This document shows positions 1 to 6,355 of a stretch of 17,425 nt of DNA, piece after piece. The stretch spans positions 1 to 17,425 of the forward strand of contig JAGAXP010000299.1 of NCBI GenBank assembly GCA_017940955.1. Reading direction: 5' to 3'. Source of the DNA: Oribacterium sp. (lineage in GTDB: Bacteria; Bacillota_A; Clostridia; Lachnospirales; Lachnospiraceae). The position numbers and the translations under genes were made by a program. Below the pieces are notes generated by a model. It worked only from the letters and a program-made list of their open reading frames with translations. It searched no databases and had not been told where the DNA came from. How positions within the stretch are numbered: the first letter of the stretch is position 1; each line of letters starts with the position of its first letter.

Positions 1-358
1 TCTCTACTTCTTCAAGAGCTCTGGTGTTTGGATGAGCATGTCCGTAAGCCATCTTCTTTGCAGGAAGTGTAACGTCGATGGTTTCTGCTGCCATACGAAC
101 TTCCTTGGCTTTTTCCTGAAGCTCTGTCATATGCTGATTCAATTCGATCTCTATCTGCTCGCGGATGGCATTGACCATTTGACCAAACTTTGGTCTTTCT
201 TCAGGGCTAAGGTCCTTCATAGCCTTAAGCATGGTTGTGATCTCACCTTTTTTTCCGAGATACTTTACACGGATGTCATTGAGTGCATTGGTATCTTTTG
301 CGTTCTGGATATGCTCCTGCGCGAGCTTTTTAAGCTCTTCCAACTGTGTGTTTTCCAT
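1..358 (-). CDS. pheS: Phenylalanine--tRNA ligase alpha subunit, N-terminal part (runs off the window)
   Basis: This is the alpha chain of the alpha2beta2 enzyme that charges tRNA-Phe in the cytoplasm. About 119 residues are visible; the 3' end lies before position 1. The start is the ATG at 356-358, preceded on the minus strand by AGGAGA at a normal distance. The visible part is the N-terminal helical coiled-coil arm that grips tRNA, with the family signature IRVKYLGKKGEIT followed by LSPEERPKFGQ and, near the cut, the LPAKKMAYGHAHP linker that leads into the catalytic domain. The catalytic motifs lie outside the window. Regulation is by the T-box leader directly upstream, which independently supports an aminoacyl-tRNA synthetase. 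pheT would be expected next, outside the window. Confidence 0.93.
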   Translation of the reverse strand, partial: MENTQLEELKKLAQEHIQNAKDTNALNDIRVKYLGKKGEITTMLKAMKDLSPEERPKFGQMVNAIREQIEIELNQHMTELQEKAKEVRMAAETIDVTLPAKKMAYGHAHPNTRALEEVE

Positions 359-391
359 TTGGTCTCTCCTTTGTTTTTTATTCGAGTAGGG

Positions 392-433
392 AAAAAGAAA
401 AGTCCCCGGGTCTTATTTCTAAGACACAGGGAC
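392..433 (-). terminator. T-box intrinsic terminator before pheS
   Basis: On the minus strand a GTCCC...GTCTTA stem with a GAAA-like loop returns as TAAGAC...GGGAC and runs straight into TTTTCTTTTT. It lies between the T-box sequence and the pheS ribosome binding site. It is therefore the off-state structure of the leader and competes with the antiterminator that includes 443-458. Confidence 0.88.
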
Positions 434-650
434 GAAATGATTCGCGGTACCACCCAGGTTCCTGATGATATATCATCAGACACTCGATATGCTTAACGCG
501 CATAACACGTTCCGGACTACTTTGAAGGTTTTCATCCGGACGACTCCGGTGGGAAAATTCATATCAGGTTCTCTCAGACCGCTCTCAGCGCCTCACGGTC
601 ATTCTCTTGGAGAGGTGGCTCTGTACTACTGTGCACCATCAACGTCTTTT
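392..650 (-). promoter_or_regulatory. T-box leader (tRNA-Phe-sensing) upstream of pheS
   Basis: Read on the minus strand, positions 443-458 give CTGGGTGGTACCGCG, the universal T-box sequence that pairs with the uncharged tRNA acceptor end in the antiterminator. It is followed by an intrinsic terminator at 392-433. Upstream is a Stem I-like region containing an AGTA motif, an AGAGA stretch and a GACCG/CGGTC hairpin, and then a CCGGA/TCCGG hairpin. A probable specifier segment, GAATTTTCCC (551-560), contains a TTC Phe codon (553-555). In this class, uncharged tRNA stabilises the antiterminator and turns pheS on. T-box identity is very secure; the exact specifier position is my inference, because another TTC occurs downstream (CCTTCAAAG). 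Confidence 0.93.
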
Positions 651-668
651 TAATATAAAACTTGTTAC

Positions 669-697
669 ATCATATTTCTATTCCTGAGAAATGTCAA
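669..697 (-). promoter_or_regulatory. Sigma-A promoter of the pheS leader
   Basis: On the minus strand, TTGACA (692-697) is followed by exactly 17 bases and then TATGAT (669-674). The -35 box overlaps the last codons of the MATE gene (stop at 694-696), so the pheS unit starts inside the end of its neighbour. Transcription would begin near 662, just before the T-box Stem I. Confidence 0.8.
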
Positions 698-2205
698 GTG
701 GTGAGCAATTTACGTGCTTTCAAATAATATGCTGTAAGTACTGACGTGCCAGTAATTATCCAGGAAGCTATGTAGACCATCATGAGTGAAGTGAAGGTTC
801 CGAATATGGGGAATATCACGAGGACCCACATTACACGGAATCCGACACAGCCGAAGACGGTGAGGAGGGTCGGGAGCATCGAGATGCCCATACCACGGAG
901 GGAGGAACCTGAAACTTCGTAGGAGGCTGCCATCCACTGGAAGATCATTACATGGGACATACGGATAAGAGCATACTTTGCGACTTCCGGGTCTCTGGTG
1001 AAGATGGCAATAATGCTATCATGGAATGTCAGTGAAAGGATGTTCATGATTCCACAGGATACGAGTCCTCCTAAGAGGCACATGATGAAGATCTTCCTGC
1101 ATCTGTCCGGCTTCTTTGCGCTGTAGTTCTGGCTTATGAAAGTGGTTGCTGCCTGGTTAAATGCATTGATCCAGAAAAAGCTCATGCATTCCATATTCTG
1201 GCTTGCGGTGGAGCCGGCTACTGCGGCAGAACCGAAGCTGTTGATGGAGCTTTGAATCACAGTGTTTGCTATGGCAAATATTACGCCCTGAAGGCCTGCC
1301 GGAACTCCGATTTTCAGGACTATGGATAATACATCCTGCTGGGGCTTAAGGCAACTGAGTTTCAGTTTGAAGTCATCCTCGCCATTGACCAATGTGATCA
1401 CAACAAGTCCTGAAGAAATAATGTTTGAGATAACGGTGGCATAGCCTACTCCTGCTACTCCCATTTTGAATGTTATTACAAAGAGCAGGTTCAGGACGAC
1501 GTTAACCACACCGGCTACTATAAGTGAGTACAATGGCGTTTTGCTGTCACCTTTACTTCTGAGGATTGCGGAACCGAAGTTGTAAAGCATGATGAAGGGC
1601 ATGCCCACTGAATATATACGAAGATACTTTATAGCAAGGGGAAGAACATCAGCAGGTGTGCTAATGGCTGTCAAAATGGGATTTGATAAAAGAATTCCAA
1701 CAAACAGAAGCACTATTCCGCTGGCTCCCGCAAGAAGCATGATGCAGCCTATGGCGTCATTAATCTTTTTTCTTTTGTTTAAGCCAATAAGTCTCGAGAT
1801 GGCAACATTGGCACCTACGGATAGTCCGATGAAAAGGGAAACGATGAGGCTTATGACAGAGGCATTGGCACCTACTGCAGCCATGTCCTGAGAGCTGGCA
1901 AAGCGGCCCACTACTGCGGTATCGGCGGTGTTGAAAAGCTGCTGGATCATGCTGCTGAGGGCAAGGGGTATTGCGAAAAGCAGGATCTTGTCAAAAAGGG
2001 AACCCTCCAGCATGTTCACAGAGGATTTGGCGGATTTCTCGGCGGGATTCTTTTCGGTTATTGTATTTTGTTTGGACAATGTTGTTTTGGTAGCTGCTTC
2101 AGAACTCTTTAAGGTAACTTTCGTAACCGATGAATTATTGACTGTATTAACTTTGTTAAAACTATTTGCACTACGTCCAATGTTTATGGCATTACTACTA
2201 TTCAT
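694..2205 (-). CDS. MATE-family multidrug/metabolite efflux transporter with an unusual N-terminal extension
   Basis: This is a multi-pass inner-membrane antiporter of the MATE (NorM/DinF-like) family, which exports cationic drugs or metabolites using H+ or Na+ gradients. The conserved core begins around MLEGSLFDKILLFAIPLALS (ATG at 2013), followed by QQLFNTADTAVVGRFA and GANVAISRLIGLNKRKK, typical of the first MATE repeat; a second repeat starts at VLSIVLKIGVPAGLQG. The core of about 440 residues has normal family length. Upstream in frame is a stretch of about 64 residues rich in Ser, Asn, Lys and Thr that looks disordered and is not part of the family. Possible starts are GTG 2271, ATG 2205 and ATG 2013; none has a clear Shine-Dalgarno sequence. 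I chose 2205 as the first ATG, but 2013 fits the family best. Substrate is unknown. Confidence 0.9.
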   Translation of the reverse strand: MNSSNAINIGRSANSFNKVNTVNNSSVTKVTLKSSEAATKTTLSKQNTITEKNPAEKSAKSSVNMLEGSLFDKILLFAIPLALSSMIQQLFNTADTAVVGRFASSQDMAAVGANASVISLIVSLFIGLSVGANVAISRLIGLNKRKKINDAIGCIMLLAGASGIVLLFVGILLSNPILTAISTPADVLPLAIKYLRIYSVGMPFIMLYNFGSAILRSKGDSKTPLYSLIVAGVVNVVLNLLFVITFKMGVAGVGYATVISNIISSGLVVITLVNGEDDFKLKLSCLKPQQDVLSIVLKIGVPAGLQGVIFAIANTVIQSSINSFGSAAVAGSTASQNMECMSFFWINAFNQAATTFISQNYSAKKPDRCRKIFIMCLLGGLVSCGIMNILSLTFHDSIIAIFTRDPEVAKYALIRMSHVMIFQWMAASYEVSGSSLRGMGISMLPTLLTVFGCVGFRVMWVLVIFPIFGTFTSLMMVYIASWIITGTSVLTAYYLKARKLLTT

Positions 2206-2230
2206 GAAAATGGCCCGGATATTTCTAATT

Positions 2231-2255
2231 AAAAAGGAGGATTCAAGGTTCCTCC
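2231..2255 (-). terminator. Terminator-like hairpin at the start of the MATE gene (possible attenuator)
   Basis: On the minus strand, GGAGGA (2250-2255) pairs with TCCTCC (2236-2241) across an 8-base loop and is followed at once by five T (2231-2235). The shape is that of a small intrinsic terminator. It lies after the predicted promoter and before the ATG at 2205, so it would be in the leader if translation starts at 2205 or 2013. A five-codon frame (ATG GAG GAA CCT TGA) overlaps its left arm. The stem is short, so termination may be weak. Confidence 0.4.
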
Positions 2256-2326
2256 ATCGATGAATCAACACTATATTTCAGGGAATAAAAGTGATGATAA
2301 GTAGCTTTTACATTTATTAGTACACT

Positions 2327-2354
2327 ATCATAAGTCTTTTCTGGATTTCATCAA
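2327..2354 (-). promoter_or_regulatory. Probable promoter of the MATE gene
   Basis: On the minus strand, TTGATG (2349-2354), a 16-base spacer and TATGAT (2327-2332) form a reasonable sigma-A promoter between the operon terminator at 2441-2488 and the MATE gene. The start point would be near 2320. The rest of 2272-2440 is AT-rich and shows no gene. Confidence 0.55.
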
Positions 2355-2440
2355 TTGATGAGTCTCACAAATAATATGAAAGGTTTCAGGCTTATTACAG
2401 CATTTTGTTGAAAGCGATTACACGACTCGGCAACAATGAT

Positions 2441-2488
2441 AAAAAATAGCCGGAGGACTAAACGTTTTTTACGTTAGTCCTCCGACTA
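2441..2488 (-). terminator. Intrinsic terminator at the end of the his operon
   Basis: A long stem (right arm 2471-2488, left arm 2447-2465, including CGGAGGACTAA and TTAGTCCTCCG) with a short A-rich loop on the minus strand runs into TTTTTT (2441-2446). It begins only a few bases after the histidinol-phosphatase stop codon at 2493. This is the only strong terminator I see inside or at the end of the operon, so it marks the operon's end. Confidence 0.9.
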
Positions 2489-2492
2489 TAGA

Positions 2493-3425
2493 CTAAATTC
2501 TTATTTGTTTCCAACAAAGTGGTCCGCCGGTATTATCCTTTGTGTTTTTGGCGGGTATCACATATTCAAAGTCAGCTCTTCTGCAAAGAATGTTTATACG
2601 GTCGAAGCCGGCTTCTTTTATAAAGCCAATGCCTTCGTCGAAGGCTCCGTCAAGAAGTTCCTTCTGGTGGGCGTCTGAAGATAACAGGACCTCTCCTCCC
2701 GCTTCTTTTATGTACTTGAGTAATTCAAGCGAAGGATATGGCTGGAGTTTGCGCTTTCGGTTTACGGCTCCCAGGTTTACTTCAAATGGGATTCCGTAGG
2801 TCACAAGTTTATCTATGGCTTTTCTTGCAGGTGTGAGATATCTCTCATCTTTTTCATCCAGGAAATGTCCGCCGTCTTCTTTTGAAAGGTCATTGAATCT
2901 TGTAATGAGGTCCAGGTGTCCGATGAAGGTGGGTTTCAGTCTGTCGCATACCATTGATTCAAAGGCGAAGTATCTTTCGGACATCTCGTAGAAATCCCCA
3001 TGGAAATATTTTTCGCAATTGTCATGGAGAGCTTCCGGTGATCCATCAACCCCGCAGACTCCGGAATCAGGATTGCTTTCCTTGTGAGTGCCATAGGGCG
3101 CGGTTTCATGCCACAGTTCACTGCCGGGGACGGGTATAAAGTGAGTGGAACCGATAATGTATTCGACTCCGGCGACTGATTCCGGAGCGTAGACATTGTC
3201 AAGCTCGGCACCTCGGAAGATTTGAATTTTACCTTTATACAGACTCTGGAGGTGGTTGATTTCTTCGATATACTTTTCGAAATCCATGGAAACTCCGGGA
3301 TCCATGTGGCCGCTGAAGCCAAGATGGGTGAATCCTTTTTTGAGTGCTTCCTGTACAACATCTTCAGGAGAATCGCTACCGTCACAGAAGTTCGTGTGGG
3401 TGTGGTAGTTTGCTTTTAATTCCAT
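2493..3425 (-). CDS. hisK: Histidinol-phosphatase, PHP family (HisK/HisJ type)
   Basis: This enzyme removes phosphate from L-histidinol phosphate, the penultimate stage of histidine synthesis, in the cytoplasm. The 310-residue protein starts with the PHP metal-binding motif NYHTHTNFCDG (His8, His10, Asp15), then GFSGHMDPG (His40), a GAELDN segment and, near the C-terminus, LLSSDAH. These give the metal site typical of the PHP phosphatases used by Firmicutes in place of the HAD phosphatase fused to HisB in E. coli, consistent with the single-domain HisB here. The length fits the upper family range. The start is the ATG at 3423-3425 with a weak AAGGCGG ribosome binding site. It is the last gene of the his operon, 124 bases after the methyltransferase gene, with a decayed hairpin element between them and a strong terminator after it. 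The symbol hisJ is also used for this family. Confidence 0.92.
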   Translation of the reverse strand: MELKANYHTHTNFCDGSDSPEDVVQEALKKGFTHLGFSGHMDPGVSMDFEKYIEEINHLQSLYKGKIQIFRGAELDNVYAPESVAGVEYIIGSTHFIPVPGSELWHETAPYGTHKESNPDSGVCGVDGSPEALHDNCEKYFHGDFYEMSERYFAFESMVCDRLKPTFIGHLDLITRFNDLSKEDGGHFLDEKDERYLTPARKAIDKLVTYGIPFEVNLGAVNRKRKLQPYPSLELLKYIKEAGGEVLLSSDAHQKELLDGAFDEGIGFIKEAGFDRINILCRRADFEYVIPAKNTKDNTGGPLCWKQIRI

Positions 3426-3456
3426 TTAATCCGCCTTTCTTCCGCCGTAATAAAAT

Positions 3457-3496
3457 GGGGACTGTTGTCGACAGTGAGAATTATCGCCGGTGGATA
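3457..3496. repeat. Decayed copy of the GC-rich hairpin element
   Basis: Aligned without gaps to 40 bases of the intact element (6287-6326), this stretch matches at 31 positions, including GGGGAC at the left and CCGGTGGATA at the right. The palindrome itself is partly lost. It lies between the methyltransferase stop and the hisK start. Confidence 0.6.
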
Positions 3497-3548
3497 CTTC
3501 CTCAATGAGAAACTTTCTGGCAAAATATTACCCAAGTGATATCGCTTA

Positions 3549-4427
3549 TCACATTTCAAGAGGTGCATCAGATGCAAAGAATATGCAGTTCTGGGGCACA
3601 TAGGGGTTTATCTCATCGTCACACTGCAGTAAAAAGGTGTAGTTAAAGACTTCTGAGAATATTTCCATGTCTTTCTTCGGCTGCACTGCCCCGTTTCCTT
3701 TGAGTGGTATCACAAGGTTTGCGGCATAAATGCCGTCTTCCTTGAGACATGACTTGATGAGAGCGGCGGACTTCTTCAAAAGATCACTGGATTTGTGACC
3801 TAGGTAGGCGTCGTTCAGGATCAAATCATATCTCAAATCCTTTTTCGGTTGAACCGAGAAATTCAATGTTGAATCTGGTTGATTTGATGTATCGATGGAC
3901 GCCGGATTAAAAATAGTGGTTTCGGACACCGAGGTTTTCGATGAAGAATTCGAGGCAGAAGCATTGATCCTGAGGGCAAGGTCGATGAGATATTTATTCC
4001 CGTCTCCCACTATAACCTTCAGATGATCACCATACCTCTCTTCCAATTCTGTGAGACCAAAATACTCTTTTGAGATATCAACTATGGTCTGGCTGATCTC
4101 CACAGCATCTATATAACGGTCGGGATACATATCGAGATAATACCTCGGATATGTAAATCCTCCCCCGCCTATAAGAAGTGTCCTTTTTATATGTTTGTTG
4201 ATTCTATAGACCCAGTTAAAGCTTTCCATATAGTCAAAAGGAAGAGCCGTCTCAAGGCCTTCAGCCGTGAAATTGGCAGACTGCATGGCATCATCAACTA
4301 AAAGAAATCGCATGTGATCTCCAAGGTAATAACCCTCGCAGACTTCGATGTGACCGAAGTCAGGGTCATCTGTTGAGAAAATAGTTATGCGGTCGTCTAT
4401 GTAATCATCAATGTTGAAGTTCTCCAT
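3549..4427 (-). CDS. Spermidine-synthase-like SAM-dependent methyltransferase-fold protein
   Basis: The 292-residue protein has a Rossmann-like nucleotide-binding core resembling spermidine synthases and related methyltransferases: LLIGGGGFTYPRYYLDMYP (residues about 84-102, glycine-rich motif I), IDAVEIS (acidic residue after strand 2), VIVGDGNKYL, DLILNDAYLG and DGIYAANLVIPLKG. An insertion at about residues 154-197, rich in Ser, Asn and Thr, splits the strand-3/strand-4 region and lengthens the protein beyond the roughly 240-250 residues I would expect. The ATG at 4427 directly abuts the TGA of the NUDIX gene, so translation is probably coupled. It lies between hisI and the histidinol phosphatase, but no step of histidine synthesis needs such an enzyme. 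Its reaction is unknown; a polyamine aminopropyltransferase role is possible but not shown. Confidence 0.8.
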   Translation of the reverse strand: MENFNIDDYIDDRITIFSTDDPDFGHIEVCEGYYLGDHMRFLLVDDAMQSANFTAEGLETALPFDYMESFNWVYRINKHIKRTLLIGGGGFTYPRYYLDMYPDRYIDAVEISQTIVDISKEYFGLTELEERYGDHLKVIVGDGNKYLIDLALRINASASNSSSKTSVSETTIFNPASIDTSNQPDSTLNFSVQPKKDLRYDLILNDAYLGHKSSDLLKKSAALIKSCLKEDGIYAANLVIPLKGNGAVQPKKDMEIFSEVFNYTFLLQCDDEINPYVPQNCIFFASDAPLEM

Positions 4428-4958
4428 TCAATTCTCTTTTCCAAGTGCCTGAAGCAGCCTTCTGTAATGCAGGAAGGAGGACTGTTCGTTAAGTTCTGTT
4501 ATCTCATCCAGTGTGGCAAACTTGTGATCTATGGCTTCCGACTTTTCAATGGTCACATCCTTTTCATCGAAGGAAAATACGAAGTGATAGATGTCTACAA
4601 AGTAGTTGTCACCTCTTTCGAGGTCTTCATTAACATAGGAAAATACAGGCGTTTTCTGTGTGTCCGGACAGGGCGAAATATCGAGTCCTGTTTCTTCCAG
4701 CACTTCACGTTTTACTGCGTCTAATGACATCTCCCCGGCTTTCGAACCACCACCCGGAATTTCCCAGGCACCGGCAGCCCACTTTTTATCAAGTGATCTT
4801 TGAGTAATGAGAATTCTGCCGTCCTCTTCTCTTTCGAGGATAGCCAGGACATACATCATAAACTCACCTTTTTTCAGGGGAGTCTTTCGGTCCACTATCC
4901 TGCCGGTCTTCTCCTTATTCTCATTGTATATGTCCATGTATTCTGTTTCTTTACTCAT
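4428..4958 (-). CDS. NUDIX hydrolase in the his operon
   Basis: NUDIX enzymes cleave nucleoside diphosphates linked to another group, releasing phosphate or pyrophosphate products. The complete NUDIX box is at residues 70-92: G-x5-E, seven residues, then REVLEETGL, so the metal-binding glutamates are intact. The N-terminus (YMDIYNENKEKTGRIVDR) and the QRSLDKKWAAGAWEIPGGG approach resemble the IPP-isomerase-like/YfcD-type NUDIX branch. Length is 176 residues. The start ATG is preceded by AGGGAAAA. A 25-bp tandem repeat lies just upstream, and the stop TGA touches the start of the methyltransferase gene. Position directly after hisI, where hisE or a HisIE fusion is often found, makes a pyrophosphohydrolase role in histidine synthesis worth testing. 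Substrate cannot be read from the sequence. Confidence 0.9.
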   Translation of the reverse strand: MSKETEYMDIYNENKEKTGRIVDRKTPLKKGEFMMYVLAILEREEDGRILITQRSLDKKWAAGAWEIPGGGSKAGEMSLDAVKREVLEETGLDISPCPDTQKTPVFSYVNEDLERGDNYFVDIYHFVFSFDEKDVTIEKSEAIDHKFATLDEITELNEQSSFLHYRRLLQALGKEN

Positions 4959-4965
4959 TTTTCCC

Positions 4966-5029
4966 TGCTTTTTTAAATCTTATCATTTAATGCTTTTTTA
5001 AATCTTATCAGTTAATGCTGCTTTAAATC
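4966..5029. repeat. 25-bp tandem repeat, about 2.5 copies
   Basis: Two 25-base units (4966-4990 and 4991-5015), each starting TGCTTTTTTAAATCTTATCA, differ at one position. A third partial unit (5016-5029) matches 12 of 14 bases. The array ends 7 bases before the NUDIX start codon, so it sits in the leader next to its ribosome binding site. Copy-number change would alter the spacing between hisI and the NUDIX gene. Confidence 0.85.
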
Positions 5030-5050
5030 AGTTGTCCACCGGATATCCAT

Positions 5051-5091
5051 GTGGGGAGGACTCTCAAGATTGAGAACCGTCTTTAGTGGAT
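5051..5091. repeat. Decayed copy of the GC-rich hairpin element, after hisI
   Basis: GTGGGGAGGACTCTCAAG followed by TGAGAACCGTCTTTAGTGGAT aligns along its whole length to the intact elements at 6282-6323 and 8003-8049. The right arm core GAGAACCGTC is unchanged. It starts 8 bases past the hisI stop codon, the same relative position as the copy after hisD. Confidence 0.6.
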
Positions 5092-5098
5092 TCAGAAT

Positions 5099-5458
5099 TT
5101 AAAACGGTTTGTTTTCCGGCCAGTATTGGCTGAGTGAGTCATCGAAGCAGCTGTCATTGCCGCGATGGCATGCAGGTCCGTCCTTTATAACCTGAACCAG
5201 TATAGCATCTCTGTCGCAGTCTGCCTCCATGGTAACGATATGCTGGAAGTTTCCGCTGGTGGCGCCCTTCAGCCATAACTCCTGACGTGAACGGGACCAG
5301 AAACAGGTGCATCCCTTTTCAAGGCTAATGCTTAAGGACTCTCTGTTCATGTAGGCCAATGTCAGAACGCGCTTTGTTTTGTAGTCCTGAACGATGCAGG
5401 GCACCAGACCCTTTTCATCAAATTTAATTTTCTCGATATCAAAATCTTCAATCGCCAT
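5099..5458 (-). CDS. hisI: Phosphoribosyl-AMP cyclohydrolase
   Basis: HisI opens the adenine ring of PR-AMP to give ProFAR (BBM II), the third step of histidine synthesis. The 119-residue protein carries AYMNRESL, the FWSRSRQELWLKGATSGN block, the metal-binding D80-x-D82-x-D84 and zinc cysteines C81, C97 and C104 (GPACHRGNDSCF). It is a stand-alone cyclohydrolase: there is no C-terminal HisE pyrophosphatase domain as in the HisIE fusions, and no separate hisE is seen nearby. The start ATG is 7 bases from the hisF stop, and its GAGGGG ribosome binding site overlaps that stop codon, so the two genes are tightly coupled. Confidence 0.96.
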   Translation of the reverse strand: MAIEDFDIEKIKFDEKGLVPCIVQDYKTKRVLTLAYMNRESLSISLEKGCTCFWSRSRQELWLKGATSGNFQHIVTMEADCDRDAILVQVIKDGPACHRGNDSCFDDSLSQYWPENKPF

Positions 5459-5465
5459 AAGCCCC

Positions 5466-6224
5466 TCACAATCTTACAGAAATACCTTCATCTCTGAGTG
5501 TCTTCTTGAGGTCATCGATCTTTACTTCTCCGAAATGGAAAATGGAAGCAGCAAGACCTGCCGATACATCAGGCATTTCCTTGAAGAGTGTCACAAAATC
5601 CTGAATGGAACCGGCACCTCCAGAGGCAATGACAGGGACCTTCACAATAGCATTAACAGCTTTGAGCATCTCAAGGTCGAAACCCTGTTTCACGCCGTCG
5701 GTATCGATGGAATTGAGAACAACCTCACCTGCTCCGCGCTTTACGCCGTCTTCAATCCATTTAAGAGCATCCATTCCGGTATCCACGCGGCCGCCGTTCA
5801 GGAACACATGGAAGCTTCCATCCACACGCTTTGCGTCAACAGACAGAACCACACACTGATTTCCGTATTTTTGAGCCGCCTCATTTATAAGATCGGGATT
5901 TTTGATGGCTCCGGAGTTTACAGAAACCTTGTCGGCTCCGCACTTCAAAACTCTGTCGAAGTCATCTACTGTATTGATTCCGCCGCCAACTGTCAAAGGG
6001 ATGAATATCTCGCTGGCCACCTTTGTAAGTATATCGGTGAACAGCTTTCTTCCTTCAAAACTTGCGGTGATATCGTAAAATACCAGCTCATCTGCTCCGC
6101 AATTACTATAATATTTTCCGAGTTCCACAGGGTTATTTACATCCCTGAGTCCTTCGAAATTTACACCTTTAACAACGCGCCCGTCTCTGACGTCGAGGCA
6201 CGGAATGATTCTTTTAGTGATCAT
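5466..6224 (-). CDS. hisF: Imidazole glycerol phosphate synthase, cyclase subunit
   Basis: HisF uses ammonia channelled from HisH to convert PRFAR into imidazole glycerol phosphate and AICAR. It is a (beta/alpha)8 barrel of 252 residues, the normal length. The catalytic aspartates are Asp11 (IIPCLDVRDGRVVKGVNF) and Asp130 (VLSVDAKRVDG). The phosphate-binding loops TVGGGINT and VIASGGAG are present. The ATG start has an AAGGAG ribosome binding site, and a GGGGATCAGACCCC palindrome stands immediately upstream of it. hisI follows after 7 bases. hisA lies upstream across a 131-base gap holding two palindromic elements. Confidence 0.97.
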   Translation of the reverse strand: MITKRIIPCLDVRDGRVVKGVNFEGLRDVNNPVELGKYYSNCGADELVFYDITASFEGRKLFTDILTKVASEIFIPLTVGGGINTVDDFDRVLKCGADKVSVNSGAIKNPDLINEAAQKYGNQCVVLSVDAKRVDGSFHVFLNGGRVDTGMDALKWIEDGVKRGAGEVVLNSIDTDGVKQGFDLEMLKAVNAIVKVPVIASGGAGSIQDFVTLFKEMPDVSAGLAASIFHFGEVKIDDLKKTLRDEGISVRL

Positions 6225-6236
6225 TACTTCTCCTTA

Positions 6237-6256
6237 AATGGGGATCAGACCCCATT
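6237..6256. repeat. GGGGATCAGACCCC palindrome upstream of hisF
   Basis: AATGGGG and CCCCATT form 7-base arms around ATCAGA. The palindrome ends 12 bases before the hisF start and touches its ribosome binding site on the minus strand. Similarity to the copy before hisH continues past the palindrome (ATTACAATAT then TTAAA), so this is a dispersed element and not just a chance hairpin. GGGGTCAGACCCC palindromes are known as REP-like repeats in many bacteria; that assignment is from general knowledge. Confidence 0.7.
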
Positions 6257-6281
6257 ACAATATTCTTAAACCACTCGGATA

Positions 6282-6323
6282 CCACCGGGGACGGTTCTCG
6301 CCGGAGAGAACCGTCCCCGGTGG
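6282..6323. repeat. GC-rich hairpin element (perfect 18-bp arms) between hisA and hisF
   Basis: CCACCGGGGACGGTTCTC (6282-6299) and its exact reverse complement (6306-6323) enclose the 6-base loop GCCGGA. There is no T run on either side, so it is not an intrinsic terminator. Related copies lie at 3457-3496, 5051-5091 and 8003-8049. In the his mRNA it would fold shortly after the hisA stop codon and could protect or mark the end of an upstream RNA fragment. Confidence 0.88.
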
Positions 6324-6355
6324 ATAACTGTTGGTTCTCGTTGGGCTTTCTTTGT

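Noticed and set aside
5394..6269. Long plus-strand open frame opposite hisF/hisI
   Set aside because: It is antisense to two clearly conserved his genes and has no recognisable protein features.
6282..6323. Intrinsic terminator between hisA and hisF
   Set aside because: The hairpin is strong, but no T run follows on either strand; the same holds for 8003-8049.
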